Part shown: positions 20,301-30,039 of the stretch, in pieces | Numbering within the stretch: the stretch's first letter is position 1 | Layout: every line of letters begins with the position of its first letter | DNA from: Cryptosporidium bovis | Taxonomy: Eukaryota; Apicomplexa; Conoidasida; Eucoccidiorida; Cryptosporidiidae | Direction of reading: 5' to 3' | Length of the DNA: 64,000 nt | NCBI GenBank assembly: GCA_009768925.2 | Contig: VHIT02000027.1 | Span: forward strand, 186,001 to 250,000 | Notes under the pieces: model-generated | What the model saw: the letters and a program-made list of their open reading frames with translations, nothing else | The model's database searches: none | Told to the model about the DNA's origin: nothing | Made by a program: the position numbers and the translations under genes

Positions 20301-23300
20301 TTATCATATTCGAAAGAATGTCAACCATTAGTTCAATCAATGAAATAGATGCATTTACTGAGTTTTTTGCCAATACATTATCCAGTACGTATTTAAATAA
20401 ATAAAAACACGAGTAACTCCTATTATTTACGTTGTCGTCTAAATTAATACATAAAAATATACTATTTTGAGTTAATGTATTTTTCAGTGAATTTTCCCTT
20501 GATACAAATACTATTTTATTTTTATCACTTTTGTCGTATGTATTATTGCGTATAAAGTTATTTGATGAATTTAATAATTTAATAATAAAATCTTTTACTA
20601 AGTTTAACACTATTTTTAATGAATTATTGTCTAGTAATTGAATTGTCTTATTATAAAAATAAGGTATAAAGTAATCGTCCCATAATATTACTTCATAAAA
20701 GCTATTATGATAACTTGAATCAATTAATAAACCCATTATTTCAAAAATATCATGAAATAAAAATAGTCCTGTAACCTTACAAGAATATAATACTTGATTT
20801 ATTGCATTAAATAACAACCCCATAAAAAAATCCCTTATTAAATATTTATTCCCTTTCTTTAATATATTTAATGCAAATATATTTTCTATCTTCTCGTAAA
20901 TGGAAAAATTACCTATTATTATTTCCGAATTGTACTTGTCTATTTTTCTTAGATTTGATATTGAAAATTGATTTTGAAGGTAACTATATATTTCATTATC
21001 TACCCATAGTATATTTTCATCCTCCATTACTATGTGATTTTCCGACTTGACTTGATTGCACCAGAGATTGTTATGGTAAATGGAATTCCTGAAGTAGATA
21101 TATGACTTTATTATTTGACTGCTCCTACTGTTAGCAATGGGTATGTTATTGCTGCAATTACTTACTTTCTTATTTATGTTATCAGCGAATTCCTTGCCAT
21201 TGTTATTATTGGTGTTCTCAAATTGCGAATTGCTTATTGTATTTTTTGTTATACTAAATATGCTTCTTATAGACTTCGTACTTTGGATATATGTAGAGTT
21301 GTTATATTGTTCCTTAATACTACTGTTTCTTATTTTACTAATGTTTAAAAAATCAACTACTTCTTTTATGTCCTTTCCTTGGTTCACTATCATCTTATTA
21401 AAGTCAAAGTAGTCTATATTTCCATATTCGTTGCTTTTTTGTAAGGTTTTAATATAATAGTAGCGATCTATTTGCGATATAATTTCAATTACAATCAACC
21501 AAAACAAACACGTAAACTTATCCCCGTAAGAATTAGTTACGTCTAATATACACTTTATTGCAAAAATGTTTGGATCACTCAATAATAATTGACTTGGATA
21601 ATTCTCACTATTAATAATTGCAAGCAAATTAGCTCCTGCCTGATCACTACTGTTCTGCCTTTTAACATCAATATTATCCATACTATGCAAATGTGTTTTA
21701 AGTGCATTTACTATTAACTTAAAATCCTTTGTCTCAACATTGTTACTACAAACATTACTATCAAATTCTGAAAAAAACAAACTTTTTGGAAAACTGCCAC
21801 TCATTTTTTTGTCTTCACAGTAATTGTTAATAAATAAGTCGTTATTTATATCTATATCAGAAAAAAACAAATCATTATAATTTATTGGCAGCGTTACTAT
21901 ATTTGTTAAATATGACAAAATTACCATATTTATCGTATAGCATGGTTCCATATCCAATATAATGCTTAGCTCCATTATTAATTTAATAATTGTGATCCAA
22001 TTAATCAAAAAATCCTTGTTAATATATATCCAAAAGTCTATATTTGAAATCATTTCTGTAATATAAGAACATACTGTTTTTGATAATAATATATAATTGC
22101 TATTATTTTCGTTCAACTCGTTATTATTACCATTAATCACACTAACAATGATATTTGTTATGCATGTTTGATAGATACTGTTTATATCACGATTTTTCAA
22201 ATCCGTTACCTTCATTGTACTTGACCACTTTGTGTTTGTGCTTTGATTAATAGAATTACTAGGCTGCAGTGTATTTGAACTTTGAGATGATTTTAGAATT
22301 TTATTAAACTTTATACCGTCATAATAAACACCTGAATTGTTTAATTGACCATTTTCATTATTTAAAGATGCCTTTTTCTTTAATAAACTGTCGTTGATTG
22401 ATTGGCTTGAACTATTTGGAATAATTTTCCAGTATATCAATTCCTGAGTGAGTTCATTACTAAAATATAAAGTTTCATATCTCTCTTTAATTTTTCTATA
22501 AATTTTATTTAACAAGTTATTATTTTCCTTATCATTGTTATTTATCAACAAATTAATTATCTTTTTATATAACTTATGACTCAATATTTCTATTTGAAAT
22601 TCACTGTTACCATCATCTTTATTTGTAATGTCTACATTATTTATATAATTAATGAAATATTCAAAAAAAGGAAATACCACAACTGCCTGATCTCTATAAT
22701 ATTCAAATATCCACTCGTTTAATGTAATATTGTCGTAATATATCTCCAAAAAGTCAATAGGATAATTTGATGAGACTAATAACTCACTGTTGTTTCTAAT
22801 AAAATCATTTTTTGTCATCCTATGATCGTTCTTTATTTCTTTGTTGTGAGCATCAGTGTGTAATATCATTAATGAAAATGCGATTATGTAAACGGAGTCC
22901 TTATTCGGAAACAAGTCGAGGTTGTCACTGTAGTACTTTATTGAAAATTGCTCAATTATTCTATCTAACTTCTGTGCTTCACCTGGAAGATGAAAATTTG
23001 ACAGGAAGATGTATAATGAATAGTCAAGACTATGACCCTTAAATGAAAATAAGTTACAGTATTCCTTCAATACATCATTATTAACTTTATTTGGAAGAGA
23101 TAAATAGTCACCAATTGAGACTTTGCTAATGTATTTGTTTGAAATCAACAATTTTGCAATAGTTAGCTCGCTCTTGTCTTCTAAAATCCCAGAATCAAAA
23201 AGCAACTCAATGCTTTTATTGTATTCACCATTATTAAAATCATTCAAATATTCATTCATTAGGTATTTTTTCATTAATATGATATTATCATCATTATTTA

Positions 23301-24825
23301 CTGATTTTATATTATTAAATTGGCTCAAAATGTTTTTCAATACCAACAATATTCTAATCATCAATTTAAATGCCACTTCTTGTAAAGCCTTAGTATTTGT
23401 TTTATTAGAAATGTCTTCAATGAGTATATTAGTAAGTAAATTGAACAATTTAAGTATTAGGTTTTCGTTGTTTAGATTTAAATCGTATTCCCTGAAAAGA
23501 AAAGAAAATAATATCTCGTTATCAACTAATTTGTTAAATAATATATTTATAATTGTTAATTTTTCAGGTAACTCAACCAAATTGCAGTCAAATAAACCCA
23601 TAATGCACTTTGAAATATAAATACCATGAAAATTAATCAAATTATCAATATGGTTACTCAAGCTCCACAACTTTAGGGAATTTATTCTTATATTTGAATC
23701 ATTTAAAATTGTGTTTTTCAATATACAGAACATGTGAACATGCTTTACTTTATTAATACATTTTGAAATATAGGTATTATTTTCACATGAAACGCTACCA
23801 AAGTACCTTTTATACACAAGAATTAATGCCTCTAAACCAATACTTCTTATTTTACACACCTTTTGATCCAAGTCAATATTATTATGAGCAAATTTGAAAA
23901 AATTATTCTCAATTTCAATAAATTTGCATGATTCCACCTTCATTTCTAATGGAATAATCAACTTCAACCTCCCAATCTCCCTGCTGTTTGCATGTTTGTT
24001 AATACTTGAAATATCATTTGTCATACTTAGTGTATATATAGTTTCAATTAACAACATAAAGTACTTTTCGATATATTCATTGTTTTGCCCAAGTGATCTG
24101 TTAAAAAAGAATTCAATTATCTGAATTAGAACTGAACTTGACGAATTTTTTACTCCAGTATCAATTGTACTACTATAAATGTTAAATAATGTTAATATTA
24201 TTGAATAAAAAATAATACAATCGAAATAATTTATATTAATTTCTATTATTAACAGTAGTATTTTTATAGTTTGTATTTTTGTTGAATCATCTTCAACATT
24301 TTCGTACAATTCAACTAAAAGTTTTGTTAAAAATTCCAACCCGTTCATAATATTATTATTTTGTAACCCAAGTTCACTACAACCATAAAATGTTGAAATA
24401 TCTACTGAGATAGATCTAAACCTCTCGCATGAAACGAGTTTGTGTATCCCATCTAATGCTATTGCTATTAATTTCTGATTTGTGTACTGTTTACATGATT
24501 TGTATATTGGGGAGACAATATATGGGTAAATAATATCTAAATACCCATCATATTCTTTAAAATCAAGCTCACCGTTTTTTCTTTTTTCAACAAATGTTAA
24601 TATACTCCGAATTTCTACATCTGTGGGTCTATCCAAATAGTCTTTCAAGTCTAAATTTGCATCAAGTTCTATATTACTATGATTTATTTCACTATTTCTC
24701 AAAATTTCAAAGCCAACAAATAACTTTAATTTGTCAATACAATGTGAAGTAACAGTCTCCAAATCCTTATATTTCCTCGAGCTGTATGCAAACTTTTGAA
24801 TCGACTTTAATATATTAATAAACAT
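17323..24825 (-). CDS. Large Sec7-domain ARF guanine-nucleotide exchange factor (BIG/GBF-like)
   Basis: 2500 residues. A Sec7 domain spans ~560-745. Its first signature is GHSLDYSLYIFLSNFHLPGE, with the catalytic glutamic finger at Glu616 in LPGEAQKLDRI; its second signature is IAFSLMILHTDAHN. About 550 residues precede it, the place of the DCB and HUS domains of large ARF-GEFs, and a long helical C-terminal region follows, interrupted by Asn-rich tracts and one very acidic stretch (EDEYDEEECDEEDD, near residue 1780). It should activate ARF-type GTPases on Golgi membranes and drive coat recruitment and secretion. The overall layout matches the large ARF-GEF class rather than cytohesins. Length is inflated by low-complexity inserts, as in other apicomplexan homologues. 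The downstream homology domains are too divergent to name by eye. Confidence 0.92.
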   Translation of the reverse strand: MFINILKSIQKFAYSSRKYKDLETVTSHCIDKLKLFVGFEILRNSEINHSNIELDANLDLKDYLDRPTDVEIRSILTFVEKRKNGELDFKEYDGYLDIIYPYIVSPIYKSCKQYTNQKLIAIALDGIHKLVSCERFRSISVDISTFYGCSELGLQNNNIMNGLEFLTKLLVELYENVEDDSTKIQTIKILLLIIEININYFDCIIFYSIILTLFNIYSSTIDTGVKNSSSSVLIQIIEFFFNRSLGQNNEYIEKYFMLLIETIYTLSMTNDISSINKHANSREIGRLKLIIPLEMKVESCKFIEIENNFFKFAHNNIDLDQKVCKIRSIGLEALILVYKRYFGSVSCENNTYISKCINKVKHVHMFCILKNTILNDSNIRINSLKLWSLSNHIDNLINFHGIYISKCIMGLFDCNLVELPEKLTIINILFNKLVDNEILFSFLFREYDLNLNNENLILKLFNLLTNILIEDISNKTNTKALQEVAFKLMIRILLVLKNILSQFNNIKSVNNDDNIILMKKYLMNEYLNDFNNGEYNKSIELLFDSGILEDKSELTIAKLLISNKYISKVSIGDYLSLPNKVNNDVLKEYCNLFSFKGHSLDYSLYIFLSNFHLPGEAQKLDRIIEQFSIKYYSDNLDLFPNKDSVYIIAFSLMILHTDAHNKEIKNDHRMTKNDFIRNNSELLVSSNYPIDFLEIYYDNITLNEWIFEYYRDQAVVVFPFFEYFINYINNVDITNKDDGNSEFQIEILSHKLYKKIINLLINNNDKENNNLLNKIYRKIKERYETLYFSNELTQELIYWKIIPNSSSQSINDSLLKKKASLNNENGQLNNSGVYYDGIKFNKILKSSQSSNTLQPSNSINQSTNTKWSSTMKVTDLKNRDINSIYQTCITNIIVSVINGNNNELNENNSNYILLSKTVCSYITEMISNIDFWIYINKDFLINWITIIKLIMELSIILDMEPCYTINMVILSYLTNIVTLPINYNDLFFSDIDINNDLFINNYCEDKKMSGSFPKSLFFSEFDSNVCSNNVETKDFKLIVNALKTHLHSMDNIDVKRQNSSDQAGANLLAIINSENYPSQLLLSDPNIFAIKCILDVTNSYGDKFTCLFWLIVIEIISQIDRYYYIKTLQKSNEYGNIDYFDFNKMIVNQGKDIKEVVDFLNISKIRNSSIKEQYNNSTYIQSTKSIRSIFSITKNTISNSQFENTNNNNGKEFADNINKKVSNCSNNIPIANSRSSQIIKSYIYFRNSIYHNNLWCNQVKSENHIVMEDENILWVDNEIYSYLQNQFSISNLRKIDKYNSEIIIGNFSIYEKIENIFALNILKKGNKYLIRDFFMGLLFNAINQVLYSCKVTGLFLFHDIFEIMGLLIDSSYHNSFYEVILWDDYFIPYFYNKTIQLLDNNSLKIVLNLVKDFIIKLLNSSNNFIRNNTYDKSDKNKIVFVSRENSLKNTLTQNSIFLCINLDDNVNNRSYSCFYLFKYVLDNVLAKNSVNASISLIELMVDILSNMIIQCDGIMYYNTRDFKDILDIYNNISYTILKNTDVCPDNDEGVLNNEMDILSNITASIISINDFVFILDINLSIVMVNTLINILKLSIGINNRLVSDINDYLIYIFYLMIKNTYDAEVKVLIQERSVVNNYLLGNNDDCNRCFNSEIHKVFTGCLREYLLFVTRSYVIENNYIDLYYYNLTNISKIMHYWLKISLKSKLVEDTLFVYNLIYELFNTISLCSNINSKECDGYNRRYSCMINKLTNNYSNSENNYGFKQNSINNNISDGKNEDLEDEYDEEECDEEDDFENYFVDDETDINFIQHTNYNSIGTDKSNFEVTNKKHQLYNSQLTLTNTDDIEEKSSYNSKNTCSLLESKIEEMNKVLNTEDCKNQLITDEMLESGFYLKMGNIDLEKKKAPKVIKTKYNIYKILEYYILCLNINVVKSIFKDWLDINNKIILLNNINMFNREDIRIQFKLFIVYFRLIDNNRKLFGYDEWKLIIESFSELIMRFTNNILASERMYFVTEDVDNNFDNVKDGSDNNYETRRLSIDDLLVNYRGEKFGESSKNSEVDDYYYTKKRSNIESFFKSIFFQRKKYYSDSKRIKNYDDSDINMLKKRNFEKRLANLRVLLKKNWRCYSHKYIKNTYDRDMYNSYNKLRENIEELINISIKEGVQECNFKNDNNNILNKPYCIQDLYSTVLVMYKLLVNWFFIDLKNINGNSNFNCDSDNDFHQEIYKVITKSLGFLHSTLTKKLNFVKYDLYQYNLYLIQTIQLYTIMEFLNYVGDTQEFYVNSLVDYIKYINSEHMNLEDRSRKYSSISKYEIMVNDKNNNYISNDKIVNSNKHSNNYYFNSCYDLLLYNKIELKNIYYVSLFNLLNDILNAECIKNNTNFLPKFVIGKPIFQRALLDLTLVGNDQLEMLSKHILTRCYDGDDTITNIYSNSNSALEIKAEVGNTKTNKLMGLDEQTSSKNENSDNCDDNNSNSSVVNSFNIAADIHANENNGNERRKYMK

Positions 24826-25596
24826 GTCATAATTTCAAATCTTTACATCAAGTACTATTATTTTTTCTTTGTTTTTTTCTGAAGAAGGTAAGCGTCGAAT
24901 TATTGTGTATATACTCCCTTTCCCAGTTTATATTGATATAATATTTTTTATCTATGTGTACCCAAAATGTAAAACTTTAATTAATTATTACTCACACTTT
25001 CCAATCAATTCTCTTTACATATACACAGGCATCCTTACCTACCTACATAACCTTTAACATTTAAACGCATAAATAATTATTTGATGATCTTCCCGCTTAA
25101 TACTTATTTACGTTAACATTTATATAAATATTAAATTACAAAGTGTTGTGGTCATTTAATAATTAAACGGACGAATATATCTTTAATTTCCACCTTTTAC
25201 TGCTTTTGATTGATTATATCAGTTCACTTTACAATTTTATAGCTGATAATTTGCTTGTCTCACTTTTTTCCAAAAAGAAGAAAAAAACCACACAAAACCC
25301 GTCAAAAAAAACAAAAACAAATATATAAATGCTTTAAATATAAATAAGTTACCTATAAGTTAATTCAAAATTCTAAGAAAATATACCAATGTCACTTAAT
25401 AATTTTTATTATTAGATGTTCAGTGTTTTCACATGCATAAATCAGTGCAACACAAACTTATAGTTAATAATAAGTGGTATATCAGTATTCTAAAAGCTTG
25501 TTAATAAATATATTTAGAAGAGCTAAATAAAAATCAAAATAATATGTGATTAGTGCAAATAATTTACCAACTTGTGATTTAAAATGGTGGTATAAT
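24826..25596. other. Promoter region of the Sec7 gene
   Basis: 771 bases between the Sec7 start and the end of the next minus-strand gene. It is very AT-rich with A- and T-runs. A TTCCCGC half-site (around 25090-25096) is the only G+C-rich word. The 62-codon plus frame at 24869-25057 looks spurious. Nothing else is seen. Confidence 0.5.
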
Positions 25597-27609
25597 TTAC
25601 ATGTCGTTTTTAAATGAAATGTACTTGATTAAATGTTTTTGAATGAATTGAAATTCAAAGGCGAAATTGTTATCGAACAATTGCCTCTCAGTTACGTGGC
25701 TATTATAAACCATTTGGTTTAAATTTATTATTTTGTTGAGTTCATTATGCGAAAAAAACTCTATTATTATCTTTTCAATAAATGTATAGTTATTTTCATT
25801 TCGTTTATCCCCTTCTTTACTAGAATCACTACTTAACATAATTCCAATAAAGCTAACTGTGTAAATTAGAGATGCTACTTCATAGTAAAAAACCTGTAGC
25901 TTTTTAGAACTAGAATAAATATCTAAGACTTTACAAATATTCGGATCTATTAAATTTCCAGACAGAGTATTTTTAATGCGAGTTGCCAAATATATACAAT
26001 ACTTAGTGAATGTAAATACTGATTTTTTATACTTATTTGAATCTATGGACATCTTTTTATTTCCAATAAAGCTTTCTATAATGATGCGAATTTTATCCAT
26101 TTCCGTATTAAAATTCACATTAATCCCCTCAGAAAGATAAAAGGTAAACATCCTTTTCCTTGAACTATCGCCAAACCTTGTAATAGAGTAAATAATATTT
26201 AAGTAAGTCCTTAAAACATAAACAATTAGATCAATATCTGTGTAAACGATCGCTTCCTGGATAGTAAGTCTAACCAAATAACCAATATAGTATAACAAAT
26301 TTAACACATGGTTATTCGATATTTCAGTGACATGAAAATGCAACATAAAATGGTTTCTATAAGCTAAGGGTACGTCAAATGTTGAATATATTACTTCAAA
26401 CGTTGTTTTAATTAAAACATTTTCGACGTCTCTGTACAAAATTAAAAAATGATTATCCCCGGTTTCAGTATTTAAATTGTTGGACTCTATAAAATTCGAA
26501 ATTATTCCGGTTAGTAGTTCGGAGTGTTTATTTAGCAACTCCAATCTGTGATATTCTTTGTTAACCTGACAGTCTTCTAAATAGTAGTTTTCAACTATTT
26601 CTTGCATTGCGTTTCCAACAATAATAGATATTCTCATAATATATATTCTGAACCAAAGAGTCATTGAAATATAGTCAATAATGATGAAAAAAATACTACT
26701 TGGTGAAAATTTTGAACATAGTTTTTTTTCATTTTTTATTTTCATATCTTTTAGGATAAAATTGGAGATTATTCCAATACCATTTTCAATTAGATACCTC
26801 CCACGTGGGAGCTTAAATGATAAAGCTTTACTTAAGAAGGATCCAGAACATCTATAAAAACAAATAATGGCATTAAAAATATATAGTTTGTAAAATATAC
26901 CTTCACTTAACCCCTCTTCCGGTTCAAAATCTCTGAAAAAAGCAATTAATTTCATTCTCAAAGTATTTCCAATTACGGAAGAAATACTCTCGAGATTTTT
27001 AATAGTTGTGTCTATAATAAAGACAATTTCAGAGTTAAATTTATTTTTTGATCTAATCAATACTCTCCTTTTCTTTAAATTGGCTATTTCTAGTTCTATA
27101 GTTCTCTTTCTATTCTCGTTTATCCTGTATTCGTCCGAGCCTATAGGGGAAGGGCTCATAAAATGCTCCTCAAACTGTATATCATCGTCATCAACATTAT
27201 CTGATTCTATTGACACTCTGTTATTATAGTATTCTACGATTGAATTTAATATAAAGTTACATATATTAAAGTTTGAGACGTCGTCTAAATTGCACCAGTC
27301 CTCAGTCTTAACTATAAGTATGCTCATTATTAGGACACAACCCAAATACTTGGAAATTGAAAAGGGCAATTCCTGTAATACTCTAGATATATCCACAACT
27401 TTATCCGATATTAATTTATATCCCACACCCATATCTGACTCGTTTTTATGTTCTAAAAGTGTAATATACGTTAAATACATTGCATCTATCGACTCAAAAG
27501 ATGTTATATTTGTTTCGTTTATTCCCTCCAAGATACCTTTTAAATACACAAAATTTGGATGAATATTTGCTTCCTCTCCATGTTCACTTTCCAGGATAGA
27601 CTCCAACAT
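25597..27609 (-). CDS. Unknown 670-residue, mostly helical protein
   Basis: I do not recognise the family. The protein has long leucine/isoleucine-rich amphipathic helices throughout, no signal peptide, and hydrophobic stretches (for example IFFIIIDYISMTLWFRIYIM, around residues 307-326) that may be buried helices rather than membrane spans. A charged loop with DNVDDDD and a basic ENRKRTIELEIANLKKRR segment lies at ~135-185. Such all-helical architecture is common in scaffold subunits of nuclear or vesicle complexes, but no name can be supported. The ATG at 27609 is the first in frame. It is divergent from the RRM gene, 318 bases away. Confidence 0.75.
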   Translation of the reverse strand: MLESILESEHGEEANIHPNFVYLKGILEGINETNITSFESIDAMYLTYITLLEHKNESDMGVGYKLISDKVVDISRVLQELPFSISKYLGCVLIMSILIVKTEDWCNLDDVSNFNICNFILNSIVEYYNNRVSIESDNVDDDDIQFEEHFMSPSPIGSDEYRINENRKRTIELEIANLKKRRVLIRSKNKFNSEIVFIIDTTIKNLESISSVIGNTLRMKLIAFFRDFEPEEGLSEGIFYKLYIFNAIICFYRCSGSFLSKALSFKLPRGRYLIENGIGIISNFILKDMKIKNEKKLCSKFSPSSIFFIIIDYISMTLWFRIYIMRISIIVGNAMQEIVENYYLEDCQVNKEYHRLELLNKHSELLTGIISNFIESNNLNTETGDNHFLILYRDVENVLIKTTFEVIYSTFDVPLAYRNHFMLHFHVTEISNNHVLNLLYYIGYLVRLTIQEAIVYTDIDLIVYVLRTYLNIIYSITRFGDSSRKRMFTFYLSEGINVNFNTEMDKIRIIIESFIGNKKMSIDSNKYKKSVFTFTKYCIYLATRIKNTLSGNLIDPNICKVLDIYSSSKKLQVFYYEVASLIYTVSFIGIMLSSDSSKEGDKRNENNYTFIEKIIIEFFSHNELNKIINLNQMVYNSHVTERQLFDNNFAFEFQFIQKHLIKYISFKNDM

Positions 27610-27730
27610 TTGGTCTGGAACAATCTATACATGAAATTAGTCGTTATTTTCTGTCAAGCTTTTATTCTATATAATTCTTAATCTTTATTTTTATCATGAC
27701 TGAAACTAGATTCAATGCATGAAAAGCAAA

Positions 27731-27806
27731 GCGGCGGTTTAGAAACGGCGCCTAAACGATGGCAACATTTGGCGTAGAATTTGACATTAAGAAAAATAAA
27801 TAGGCG
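27731..27806. promoter_or_regulatory. Cluster of GGCG-type boxes in a divergent promoter
   Basis: The 318-base gap between the unknown gene (minus) and the RRM gene (plus) holds GCGGCGG (27731-27737), CGGCGCCT (27746-27753), TTTGGCG (27768-27774) and a further GGCG (27803-27806). Four G+C-rich words within ~75 bases is striking in this AT-rich DNA and fits an E2F-like control region shared by both genes. Confidence 0.45.
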
Positions 27807-27927
27807 AGATTAATTTCCTCTATCGAAGTTAACGTTTGAGAAATATATTATAACAAGAAGCCAAACATATATAGGTAATACACTATTTATCTTTTTGCAA
27901 TCGTCTTTATATTGAAAGTAGCTAGAA

Positions 27928-28920
27928 ATGAAAAAAGGATTAAATAAAGAGGACAATTTATCGAGTGCAGTGTCGGGAAAACATAAAAATACAGAGGTAG
28001 GAATAAACCCGGCTATAGAGAAACTTTTGAGTGAATGTATATCTTCAAATCCTTTACGGAGAATCGTTCCTAACGTAAAGAATACGGAAGGTGACAATAT
28101 CGTTTCACGTAAAAAAGAGAAAAAGGTAGCAAGCAATATACAAGAATCGGATAATTCTGAATCAAAACTTAAAAAGTATGACAAGTACAGTGACCCTAGA
28201 ATAGACAGTACTCTATTTGTAGGTAACGTAAGTCTACATATCTCAGAGAAAGAATTATTGAGGAAACTTGAGCTGAAAAATAATGAAATTGTCTCAATTA
28301 GATTCAGATCTCTCCCAATTCATCCAAAATTTGCCACAAACAAAAAAGTTGGAGCAGCTTTGGAATGTTTCTCGGGAAATAGTGGGACGAAAAATGCTTA
28401 TATTATATTGAAGGACAAAAATTTGATGAAGAATATAATCAATAAACATTCTGGTGCGCTATTTTCTGGGAAATACTTACGTTTAACACCTGCATCGAAA
28501 GGTAATCAATTTAGTACTTTTGACAGAAAAAAAACTGTTTTTGTTGGTGGTTTACCCAAACTTTGTACTGAGGACGAACTTAGAAAATTCGTAACTATTT
28601 CCTTAAACGATGATTGTGTTAACTCAGTCAGAATAATTAAGTCATCAACAACTGGTAAACCTAAAGGTTTTGGTTTTGTTCTTTTCAAAGATAGGAAATA
28701 TGTAATGTTGTCAATTAAGGCATTAAATGGAAAGATGTTTAGAGAATCAACTATCACAGTTACAAAAGCTTTGTCTGAGGAAGATGCGAGAAAAAATTCA
28801 GAGAAAATTGAATCTAAAGATACTAAAAAGCAAAAACATACGCATAAAGGCAATAAGAAAACATTAGTAAGAAAAAAAATAGTAAAAAGGGCCAAAATCA
28901 AAAGTGAAAAAAATGCGTAA
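27928..28920 (+). CDS. Two-RRM nucleolar RNA-binding protein (Nop12/RBM34-like)
   Basis: 330 residues. RRM1 (~92-192) has RNP2 LFVGNV and an insert; RRM2 (~202-284) has RNP2 VFVGGL and RNP1 KGFGFVLF. The pairing of an insert-bearing first RRM with a canonical second one, flanked by very basic N- and C-terminal tails (KKQKHTHKGNKKTLVRKK), matches the Nop12/RBM34 family. Those proteins act in the nucleolus in 60S ribosomal subunit maturation. There is no membrane segment. RRM assignment is firm; the Nop12/RBM34 placement is by architecture. Confidence 0.87.
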   Translation: MKKGLNKEDNLSSAVSGKHKNTEVGINPAIEKLLSECISSNPLRRIVPNVKNTEGDNIVSRKKEKKVASNIQESDNSESKLKKYDKYSDPRIDSTLFVGNVSLHISEKELLRKLELKNNEIVSIRFRSLPIHPKFATNKKVGAALECFSGNSGTKNAYIILKDKNLMKNIINKHSGALFSGKYLRLTPASKGNQFSTFDRKKTVFVGGLPKLCTEDELRKFVTISLNDDCVNSVRIIKSSTTGKPKGFGFVLFKDRKYVMLSIKALNGKMFRESTITVTKALSEEDARKNSEKIESKDTKKQKHTHKGNKKTLVRKKIVKRAKIKSEKNA

Positions 28921-29224
28921 ATTCAAATAAAAGTTACTAATGTAAATTAAATAATAAAAGATTGGTATAATCAAACGTTTTAATGTTTTTAAATGAAATA
29001 TTTTTATAAAGCTAAAGGCTTATATTTAAATTTAATGTATTATCACATATTTTTTCTGTTTGAAATTTTACTAATTTAGTCATTTCTTTCGCAAAAAAGC
29101 TTTTATTTCGCTGAGCTATAGAAAATGAGGTAATATGTTTTATTGAAGCATAAATTAATTGTTCATTTTTCCATACATTGTTTTCGAAACAGCATCTACC
29201 CTCCCTAATAAAAAATGCATACAT

Positions 29225-29232
29225 TGGCGCCA
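29225..29232. promoter_or_regulatory. TGGCGCCA palindrome (E2F-like box)
   Basis: Lies 220 bases upstream of the ATG at 29453. It is the first half of a composite element with TGCATGCA at 29247. Confidence 0.5.
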
Positions 29233-29246
29233 TCATGTTTCCGGGA

Positions 29247-29254
29247 TGCATGCA
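29247..29254. promoter_or_regulatory. TGCATGCA palindrome (AP2-type box)
   Basis: Follows TGGCGCCA after 14 bases and is itself followed by TTGCATG (29262-29268). This is the only place in the window where both promoter words occur side by side. Confidence 0.5.
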
Positions 29255-29452
29255 CAAAAAATTGCATGTGATGAGCAATACAAAAAGTAGGTAAAAAATT
29301 TCACATAACAACTGAACACTAGAATACTATAAAAATAAGTTTCAGATAGTAAATATAAAACATTTAAAAATACGGGTGGCAATTAATTTGTAGTGATTTA
29401 AGGCAGTCATTTGAAACTCTAATTAGAAAAGTTAGTAAGATCAGGTTTAAAA

Positions 29453-29830
29453 ATGACAAGCTCATTTTTAAGTTATTTAGAACATTTTTTTGTGAATCAC
29501 AATAAATGTTGCTCAAATTTGATTAATTTTGAAAAGAAAGAAACAATACAATGTATTGATTTAGACCCACCACAAATAATAAATACAATTTCTGATTTTA
29601 AAGATGGGGGTGTTGTAGGGTTTGACATTAGCCAAAAGGATAAGTTTCAAGATTTGTTAAAAGAAGTAAGAGTAAAGATATTTGGTAAGGTTTCTGTTGA
29701 ACAAAATGAAATGGATAAAATTGACGAAATGAATAAAAAGAATAGAACAACCTTGAGTGAGGAGGTAAACGTTCCAAGACTAGATCTAAAAAAGAAAACT
29801 AGAGTTATAAAGTTTGAAGAGGAGGAATAA
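29453..29830 (+). CDS. Small unknown protein
   Basis: 125 residues from a good ATG (AAAAATGAC context). I do not recognise a family. It has a hydrophobic, Cys-containing N-terminus (residues 1-25), a middle with ISDFKDGGVVGFDIS, and a charged C-terminus with KKKTRVIKFEEEE at the end. There is no clear membrane segment. Both recurrent promoter words of this window lie just upstream, which supports a real gene. Confidence 0.65.
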   Translation: MTSSFLSYLEHFFVNHNKCCSNLINFEKKETIQCIDLDPPQIINTISDFKDGGVVGFDISQKDKFQDLLKEVRVKIFGKVSVEQNEMDKIDEMNKKNRTTLSEEVNVPRLDLKKKTRVIKFEEEE

Positions 29831-30039
29831 ATTTAACGATTTATATATTTATTAAAAAAATTAGCTGGGAACTATATTTGTCAATCAAAGCAAACAAACA
29901 AGACTATATGGTATTTAAAATGAAAAAAAAAATTTAATTTAAAAATGAATAGACAGTAATCGATGTGTGAAGAAAATAAACAGTGAGAGGTGGGTACCAT
30001 CCAAAAGTTGATTTTTTGGTTTTAATGCAACTTTTGTAT

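Larger units (their letters stand above)
28921..29452. other. Intergenic region upstream of the 29.45 kb gene
   Basis: 532 bases between two plus-strand genes. It carries TGGCGCCA and TGCATGCA 14 bases apart. A 99-codon minus frame (29012-29311) begins with a signal-peptide-like hydrophobic stretch (MLCEIFYLLFVLLITCNFLC) and overlaps both motifs; it could be a small secreted protein but has no other support. Confidence 0.5.

Noticed and set aside
27810-28184. 124-codon minus frame over the start of the RRM gene
   Set aside because: Antisense shadow of the RRM gene with no domain of its own.
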